38,591 nt of DNA from Bryobacterales bacterium. Its GTDB lineage: Bacteria; Acidobacteriota; Terriglobia; Bryobacterales; UBA6623. Under the pieces are notes generated by a model. That model made no database searches and was not told the origin of the DNA. It saw only the letters and a program-made list of their open reading frames with translations. The stretch is taken from the NCBI GenBank assembly GCA_026713545.1, contig JAPOOG010000103.1, forward strand, positions 1 through 38,591. Direction: 5' to 3'. Made by a program: the position numbers and the translations under genes. The first letter of the stretch is position 1; the number at the start of each line of letters is the position of its first letter. Positions 33,751 through 38,591 of the stretch are shown piece by piece.

Positions 33751-35211
33751 ATGGCCCGTTTTCGACCCCCCCGAGCGACTCGCGACCTCTTGCCCGCAGA
33801 CGCAGCTTTGCGCAAGCACATCGAGAACCAGTTCGCACAGATAGCCGAGACCTACGGTTTTCAGCCCATCCAAACGCCTTCGTTCGAGAACGTCGAGTTG
33901 TTCGCCGCGCGTTCCGGGCCGGAAATCAAGAGCTCGATGCTGACGTTCCATTGCGATCACGAAGAGTTGGCTCTGCGCCCCGAAATGACGGCCCCGGTCT
34001 GCCGGCTCGTCTCCTCTGGGGCGCTCGATGATGCCCCGGCGCCGCACAAGCTCTACTATGTCGCGCCGTGCTTCCGGTATTGTCGCCCGGGGTCGGGCCG
34101 TTACCGCGAGTTCACTCAGGCCGGCATCGAGTGCATCGGCGAGGCGGGATTCGACGCGGATGCGGAAGTCATTGCCGCGGTCTGCCGCTTTCTCGACGCC
34201 ATCGGTATCGCCGACAGGACCTTGCGCATCGGCAACATCGGCATTTTTGGCCAACTGCTGCGTGAGGACTTGGACCCTGAGGACCGTGCCATCGTCATTG
34301 GTCACCTCGACCGGCTCATGGGCATCCGTGAGCGTTGCCGGGCCCTTGCGCAGTCAGGCGACCGGCTCTTGCTCGATGCGTTGAAGATCGATCGCATGGA
34401 CTTGGCGTCGATACAGGCACAGTCCGACTATTCCGGATCGGAACAGATCGAGGCCCGGCAGAATCTCGGCATGGAGGAGTTGGCGGAGATCATGCCGAGG
34501 GAAGCCGAGGCGACCTATCGCCGTCTATGGGATGTACAGGATCTGGTTCCCGAACCGGCAGCGGACCTGTTGATCGACATCTCCCGCTTGCAGGGGCCGT
34601 TGGCCGAAGTCGATCAAAAGGCTCGGGCGCTCTTGGACGGAACCGCAGCCACAGGCGCCCTGGATGAACTGCTGTCGGTGTGCCGGCGGGTCGAGCAATA
34701 TGGGCAACACGAGCCGGAAGTCGTCCTGGGGATTGCGCGGGGCTTCACGTTCTACACGAGCACTGTCTTCGAAGTCGCATCTGCGAACGCCCACGGCATC
34801 CGAAAGTACTGCGGCGGCGGCCGCTATGACCGCCTCATCGGTGAGTTCGGTGGACCCGACCTGGAAGCGACGGGCTGCGCCGTCCGCTTCGATTCGCTGA
34901 TCGACGAAGTACGTTCGGCAGGAGCCTGGTCGATGCCGCGATCCTACGAGCTATTCCTGCTTGCCGCATCCGACTCCGTCATGTCGGAAACGATCGGGCT
35001 CGCCGAAACGCTGCGGGCTCGAGGGCGCCGTGTCGGTCTTGCCGTCGGTTCGCAAATCCAACCTACTGCGGCGGATTGCGAGGCACGCGGGACGGAACGA
35101 ATCGGCCTGGTCTCGGGCGAGCCGCATGCAGAGATCGTCGTCAGTGATGGAAATTCTTCCAGAGCGGTTCCCGCCGACGCCGACGCCCTGTCGGCTGAGT
35201 TCGATCGATGA
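33751..35211 (+). CDS. hisZ: ATP phosphoribosyltransferase regulatory subunit (HisZ), HisRS-like
   Basis: HisZ is a histidyl-tRNA-synthetase paralogue that assembles with the short form of HisG for the first step of histidine synthesis. From the ATG at 33751 the product is 486 aa with the class II fold: ATRDLLP near the start, a motif-2-like region FRYCRPGSGRYREFTQAGIE, ARGFTFYTSTVFE near residue 330 (HisRS has RGLDYY here) and CGGGRYDRL near 354. The next gene is hisG, which decides HisZ over HisS. An oddity is that about 90 C-terminal residues resemble an anticodon-binding domain (LAETLRARGRRVGLAV..), which most HisZ lack. A dual or ancestral HisRS-like role is not excluded. An upstream in-frame ATG at 33643 is possible. 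Confidence 0.82.
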   Translation: MARFRPPRATRDLLPADAALRKHIENQFAQIAETYGFQPIQTPSFENVELFAARSGPEIKSSMLTFHCDHEELALRPEMTAPVCRLVSSGALDDAPAPHKLYYVAPCFRYCRPGSGRYREFTQAGIECIGEAGFDADAEVIAAVCRFLDAIGIADRTLRIGNIGIFGQLLREDLDPEDRAIVIGHLDRLMGIRERCRALAQSGDRLLLDALKIDRMDLASIQAQSDYSGSEQIEARQNLGMEELAEIMPREAEATYRRLWDVQDLVPEPAADLLIDISRLQGPLAEVDQKARALLDGTAATGALDELLSVCRRVEQYGQHEPEVVLGIARGFTFYTSTVFEVASANAHGIRKYCGGGRYDRLIGEFGGPDLEATGCAVRFDSLIDEVRSAGAWSMPRSYELFLLAASDSVMSETIGLAETLRARGRRVGLAVGSQIQPTAADCEARGTERIGLVSGEPHAEIVVSDGNSSRAVPADADALSAEFDR

Positions 35212-35272
35212 ATCCTCGTTGATCCCGAACAAGCCGGCTCGAAGGCCGCGAGCATTACAGTAAGGTGAACCC

Positions 35273-36049
35273 ATGACTCAGGTCCGTTTCGCCATCCCGA
35301 AGGGCAGCCTCGAGAATAAGGCGGCTGACTTCCTCGATCGCGCCAACATGCGCCCTACGGGCTACGCGGAGGGTAGCCGCAGCTACCGGCCCGAGCTTGA
35401 CATCCCAGGTCTCACCGTGAAGGTGTTGCGGCCTCAGGAAATCCCGTACATGATTGCGGCAGGTTTCTACGACATGGGAATCTCTGGCATCGACTGGTAT
35501 CGGGAGAGCGAATGCGAGTCGAACGTCGAGGACGTGCTTGATCTCGGGTTTGGCCGGGTTGACATCGTTTTGGCCGTGCCCGGCAAGTGGGAAGACGTCC
35601 AATCGACGGCAGACCTCTTCCATAAATTCGTTGACTCGACGGGGACTCATCCCCTGCGCATCTGGACAGAGTACCTGAACCTCACTGCATCGCTGATCCG
35701 ACAGCACACCGATCTCGAGCCTTCGCTATACAGCCCATACGCCCGGCTGCACGTGGAGCGCCGCAGCTCGTCGCCGGTCGCTATCTTCCACTCCTTCGGG
35801 GCCACCGAATCGAAACCGCCCGAGGACGGCGACGCTATCGTCGATAACACCGAAACAGGTCGCACGCTGCGCGCCAACGGACTCAAGATCATTGAGAAGG
35901 TATTGCCCAATTCCACGGCGCGGCTGCTGGTGAATCGCCGGTCTCTGCGGAATCACGACAAGCAGAGCATCATTCGGGAGATCATCGACGGACTGTCCGC
36001 TGCTGCTCCCACCCGCCGCGAAACCGAGCCGGTTTTCGGTCACATATGA
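35273..36049 (+). CDS. hisG: ATP phosphoribosyltransferase, catalytic subunit
   Basis: The enzyme condenses ATP and PRPP to phosphoribosyl-ATP. The 258-aa product has the N-terminal AIPKGSLENKAADFL motif, GISGIDWYRE, VDIVLAVPGKW and the PRPP-loop region around DAIVDNTETGRTLRANGLK. It ends soon after LLVNRRSL..KQSIIREIIDGL, the terminal helix of the catalytic part, so it lacks the C-terminal ACT-like regulatory domain of long-form HisG. That fits dependence on HisZ, encoded 61 bp upstream. It is 30-50 residues longer than typical short forms, through extra residues in the second half (..HVERRSSSPVAIFHSFGATESKPPEDG..). AAGGTG precedes the ATG. Confidence 0.95.
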   Translation: MTQVRFAIPKGSLENKAADFLDRANMRPTGYAEGSRSYRPELDIPGLTVKVLRPQEIPYMIAAGFYDMGISGIDWYRESECESNVEDVLDLGFGRVDIVLAVPGKWEDVQSTADLFHKFVDSTGTHPLRIWTEYLNLTASLIRQHTDLEPSLYSPYARLHVERRSSSPVAIFHSFGATESKPPEDGDAIVDNTETGRTLRANGLKIIEKVLPNSTARLLVNRRSLRNHDKQSIIREIIDGLSAAAPTRRETEPVFGHI

Positions 36050-36504
36050 CCTGAATCATTCTTCCGCTCAAGAGGCATTGCTGTCCGGGGATCACGCTGT
36101 TCCCCAAAGCCTTGGCATTGCGGCTCGCCGGGTCACATGGCGACGGAGGCCTCTCGTGTCAGCCGTCGGGTTGCTTCAAGTCAAGTGTGGAAGTCGGGAG
36201 GACTGGTGAAAAACTTGCCCTGAACGCAACGATGGCGCGGAACTCGATGTCCCGCGCCACCGATCTCTTTTGGGTTCGCAAGGAGAAGCAACTGGCAGTA
36301 CTTCGTCGATTCTTATCCTCTACTGTTAGACTAGACGAACGAGAAGCCCGTTTTTTCGTCAGCCCCGGAGAAAAAAAGGGTATTCACAGCAAGTCATTGA
36401 AGTCTAAGGACTTGGCTGATCACCACGTATTACGCTCGGGGTATAACTCAAGACCGCCCGACTTTTTCCGGCCGGGAGGCGTCGTAATTGTGTAGGAGCC
36501 GGCA
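36050..36504. other. Intergenic region before the sigma-factor operon
   Basis: This 455-bp gap contains GGGGA(36087-36091)/TCCCC(36101-36105), a weak hairpin after hisG without a T-tract. AT-rich patches follow at about 36295-36380. No confident promoter could be assigned, although the sigma operon must start here and an autoregulated ECF promoter would be expected. An open frame at 36112-36495 has no supporting features. Confidence 0.45.
36494..36498 (+). promoter_or_regulatory. Shine-Dalgarno fixing the TTG start of the sigma factor
   Basis: AGGAG lies six bases before the TTG at 36505. There is no ATG in frame nearby that would preserve the sigma2 N-terminus, so this site decides the start. 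The non-ATG start would keep translation of the sigma factor low. Confidence 0.7.
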
Positions 36505-37083
36505 TTGATCTTCCGGGAGGTCGAGGATCGCGACCTGATTCTGCGCGCTCGCGAGGGCGACGTGGACAGTTTCAACATTCTCGTATCCCGTTGGGAGAAA
36601 AAGGTTTACAACTACCTCTTGCGAGCCGTGCGTGACCGGGAAGACGCTATGGATTTGTGCCAGGAGACATTCCTGAAGGGCTATCGGAGCCTCAGGAGCT
36701 TGCAGGATCCGGCGCGGTTTCCGCAATGGTTGTTTCGAATTGCTCACAACGAGAGTGTCTCGCTGTTCCGCAAGCGCCGCTTTGAAAGCGACGAGGAAGT
36801 GCCCGAGCGCGGAACCGGCGGGCCGGTCGGGGTTGTGGGAACGCGGATCCAGCACCTCGACCTCGGCTTGGCCATTGAGAAGGCGCTCGCATGTCTCTCG
36901 CCGCAGCAGCGAGAAGTCGTGATCTTGAAGATCTACTACGGTTTCAAGTTCGATGAGATCGCCGAAATCGTGGCAAGCCCGGCTTCGACCGTGAAATCCA
37001 GGCTGTATACGGCGCTGGAAGTTTTGAAGGATGTCCTGGCCCCGGTGGCGCGGCCACAAGGGGTGGAGGTGCGGGAGGTGTGA
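36505..37083 (+). CDS. ECF-family RNA polymerase sigma factor
   Basis: The 192-aa protein has a sigma2 region (about 22-92: VSRWEKKVYNYLLRAVRDREDAMDLCQETFLKGYRSL in parts, and FPQWLFRIAHNESVS) and a sigma4 region (about 122-175: LSPQQREVVILKIYYGFKFDEIAEIVASPASTVKSRL in parts). This is the minimal sigma2-sigma4 layout of extracytoplasmic-function sigma factors, which direct polymerase to stress or envelope genes. Translation starts at TTG with AGGAG six bases upstream. The next gene, three bases after the stop, encodes a membrane protein with an anti-sigma-like N-terminus, so activity is probably controlled by membrane sequestration. The signal and regulon are unknown. Confidence 0.94.
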   Translation: MIFREVEDRDLILRAREGDVDSFNILVSRWEKKVYNYLLRAVRDREDAMDLCQETFLKGYRSLRSLQDPARFPQWLFRIAHNESVSLFRKRRFESDEEVPERGTGGPVGVVGTRIQHLDLGLAIEKALACLSPQQREVVILKIYYGFKFDEIAEIVASPASTVKSRLYTALEVLKDVLAPVARPQGVEVREV

Positions 37084-37086
37084 ATC

Positions 37087-37737
37087 ATGTCGCAGGCGCC
37101 CCATGACTTGAGGGACTATCTGTTCGACGAGTTGACTTCGGAAGAGCGAGCGGAGGTTGAGGCCTTTCTGAGCATTTCTGCGGAGGCACGCGAAGAACTG
37201 GATCGGCTTCGAACAACGCAACGTGCGTTGCGCAGCGTGCCCGACGAAGAGATGCCAAGACGCATCGGTTTCATTTCGGACAAGGTGTTTGAGCCTTCGC
37301 GCGCCCGTCGTTGGTGGCTCGGCTTTTGGGATGCCGCCCCGCGCTTCGGTTTCAGCATGGCGGCAGTGCTGGTGGTCCTGTTCGCGGGGATATGGGTGGT
37401 GCAGCCGACCATCACCGCCGACTCCGACGGCTGGCGCATTGCCTTAGGGGGAGCGTCCACACCTCTTACCGAGCCGGCCCGGTCAATATCCGCAGTGGAC
37501 GAGGACCGGATTGAACAGTTGGTGCGGCGGATCGCGGCGGAACAGAGTGAGCTTCAAGCTGCCGACTTGACCGCCGTGTTCGAGGAGCAACTGCGGAAGG
37601 AATCCGAGGCCCGCGAGGCCCAGCTTGACGACATTTTCCGAAGGTCGGAAGAAGCCTACAGGATTGTCTACAGCGAGCAGGAGAAGCTCCGCCGCGAGTT
37701 GCTCGGAGGCTTTACACTCGCCTCAGCGGAGCGTTGA
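37087..37737 (+). CDS. Membrane anti-sigma factor candidate without the zinc motif
   Basis: The 216-aa protein has an N-terminal helical segment (LRDYLFDELTSEERAEVEAFL..AREELDRLR, about 8-42) matching the shape of anti-sigma domains, but no HxxxCxxC, so it would be the zinc-less class. A membrane helix spans about 87-106 (FSMAAVLVVLFAGIWVVQ). The C-terminal 90 residues are charged and strongly helical (EQLRKESEAREAQLDDIFRR), probably a coiled-coil sensor outside the membrane. It starts three bases after the sigma factor stop and overlaps or abuts the next exported protein. A sigma-anchoring role is inferred from domain shape and position. Confidence 0.82.
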   Translation: MSQAPHDLRDYLFDELTSEERAEVEAFLSISAEAREELDRLRTTQRALRSVPDEEMPRRIGFISDKVFEPSRARRWWLGFWDAAPRFGFSMAAVLVVLFAGIWVVQPTITADSDGWRIALGGASTPLTEPARSISAVDEDRIEQLVRRIAAEQSELQAADLTAVFEEQLRKESEAREAQLDDIFRRSEEAYRIVYSEQEKLRRELLGGFTLASAER

Positions 37738-37739
37738 TC

Positions 37740-38306
37740 ATGCCGAATCGGAAATGGCTGTCCATCGCGTTGTTGCCGCTCATTGGCTGCCCGCTGCTCG
37801 CCGAGCCGCCGCCCGCAGAAGACTCTTTGCACCGCGAACTGACATCGAGTGAACGGTCTATCGATGACCACTTTAGCAACGTCAGCGCGATGACGGGATC
37901 CAAGCCGATGCCGCTAAGGGGCGTGACACGGGGTGGATATTTGAGGGGCTTTGGAGCAGTGTTCACGCTCCAGGTCAGTCTTGTGCCGATGGCGAATCTG
38001 GGACCATTCCGCCGGCTAACCGAGGAAGACAAGACCAGGCTCAATCTCAGCAAACGCCAGCGCGTGGAAGACCTGGTGATCCGTGCGAGAACCGTCCTCG
38101 TAGAAGAGGGCGCGGGGCTTACGCAGGTTCCCGTCAACGAGCAGGTGGCTCTGATCATCTCTCTGCTTCACTACTCCTGGGAAGACGTCACGGGACTGCC
38201 TTCGCAGCTTGTCATGCAGGCCCGGCGGCAGGTCCTGATCGACCGCCAAGCCGGTCGGATTGATCTGCCGACGTTGAAGAGCAATCTGGAAGTGACCTAC
38301 TTCTAG
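37740..38306 (+). CDS. Small exported protein in the sigma/anti-sigma operon
   Basis: The ATG at 37740, with GGAG 8 bases upstream, gives 188 aa; an upstream TTG at 37734 overlaps the previous stop but lies too near the GGAG to be used well. A signal peptide ends near residue 21 (LLPLIGCPLLAE; the GC could also be a lipoprotein Cys). The mature part has a glycine-bearing hydrophobic segment (RGFGAVFTLQVSLVP) and a helical C-terminus. I do not recognise the family. The operon position suggests an envelope factor that acts with, or is reported on by, the anti-sigma factor. Confidence 0.82.
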   Translation: MPNRKWLSIALLPLIGCPLLAEPPPAEDSLHRELTSSERSIDDHFSNVSAMTGSKPMPLRGVTRGGYLRGFGAVFTLQVSLVPMANLGPFRRLTEEDKTRLNLSKRQRVEDLVIRARTVLVEEGAGLTQVPVNEQVALIISLLHYSWEDVTGLPSQLVMQARRQVLIDRQAGRIDLPTLKSNLEVTYF

Positions 38307-38410
38307 CCTGCAGTCGCAAGAGCGGGAAACATCAATGTTTGTGCGTAGCGTATGTCGCAACGAACGCCGAGGCGACCATGCTGACATCGCTTGGCCCGGG
38401 GGTTGCCTAG

Positions 38411-38591
38411 ATGGCTGTCCGGCTCGGTGAACTGCTGATCCGCAAAGGACTGCTCGACGCCGACGATTTGGAACAGGCGCTCGAGCTCCAAAGGGAACGC
38501 GGCGACAAGATAGGCAAGATCCTCGTGGATCTCGGGTTCGTCAATCCTCGTGACGTCCTGGCGACTCTCTCCGAGCAGCTTCAGATTCCTC
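38411..38591 (+). CDS. N-terminus of an MshEN-domain protein (GspE/PilB-like), cut by window end
   Basis: The ATG at 38411 opens a frame through the window end. The 60 visible residues (MAVRLGELLIRKGLLDADDL.., IGKILVDLGFVNPRDVLATLSEQ) match the MshEN/GspE N-terminal domain, where repeated LxxLL-type helices bind the pilus/secretion ATPase partner or cyclic di-GMP. The full gene is probably a type II secretion or type IV pilus assembly ATPase, but other proteins carry the same domain, including stand-alone regulators. No stop is seen, so it is partial. Confidence 0.8.
   Translation, partial: MAVRLGELLIRKGLLDADDLEQALELQRERGDKIGKILVDLGFVNPRDVLATLSEQLQIP

Noticed and set aside
36112..36495. 127-codon frame before the sigma factor
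   Set aside because: No Shine-Dalgarno or domain is visible and its composition is irregular; more likely untranslated leader.

Overview
The window is a chromosomal stretch of high-GC bacterial DNA. It shows no phage, plasmid, rRNA or tRNA genes and no CRISPR. The gene set suggests an Acidobacteriota-like or related heterotroph, but this is inferred from family content only and no marker gene here proves it. That content is a secreted M14 peptidase, BNR and PQQ beta-propellers, a Tat-exported enolase-superfamily enzyme, 2-oxoacid:ferredoxin oxidoreductase, HisZ with HisG, an ECF sigma/anti-sigma pair and multidomain secreted subtilisin-like proteins.

Layout: 1-650 holds an interspersed repeat built from CACGARN heptamers plus a 21-bp tandem repeat. 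651-3568 (+) encodes an exported protein of unknown function, translationally coupled to a BNR propeller; a HEAT-repeat lipoprotein converges on them (3692-4303, -). A second copy of the repeat lies at about 4494-4650, so the two copies bracket this three-gene block. 4858-7551 (+) is a secreted M14 zinc peptidase. 7652-13751 (-) is a compact run of four genes: two PQQ-like propeller proteins, a short adenylate-forming enzyme lacking its lid domain, and an iron-type alcohol dehydrogenase starting on the base next to its stop codon. 13856-15927 (+) holds a 95-aa unknown coupled to a MidA-type methyltransferase, then a single-pass membrane protein. 16081-22127 (-) holds ThrS, an FmdB-type zinc-ribbon protein, an M3 oligopeptidase and a Tat-exported sugar-acid-dehydratase-like enolase-superfamily enzyme.

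22571-30482 (+) is the most accessory-looking part. It has a PIN-domain (VapC-like) toxin candidate with an unrecognised overlapping partner. Next comes a decayed LRR-plus-protease paralogue, broken by an internal deletion and frameshift. Last is an intact 1780-aa secreted subtilisin/sedolisin-like protein. That protein shares the propeptide-like domain of the broken copy and ends in a tandemly duplicated domain of about 240-257 aa that I cannot match to a named family.

30531-36049 returns to core metabolism: korAB (-) diverges from hisZ-hisG (+) across an intergenic region with a good sigma70-like promoter. 36505-38591 (+) is a regulatory and export cluster: ECF sigma factor (TTG start with a clear Shine-Dalgarno), zinc-less anti-sigma factor, an exported small protein, and the N-terminus of an MshEN-domain protein (type II secretion or type IV pilus ATPase-like) cut by the window end.

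The strongest leads for something undescribed are the duplicated C-terminal domain and unusual active-site layout of the 1780-aa protease with its decaying LRR paralogue, the lidless adenylating enzyme coupled to an alcohol dehydrogenase, the PIN partner protein, and the heptamer/hairpin intergenic repeat.
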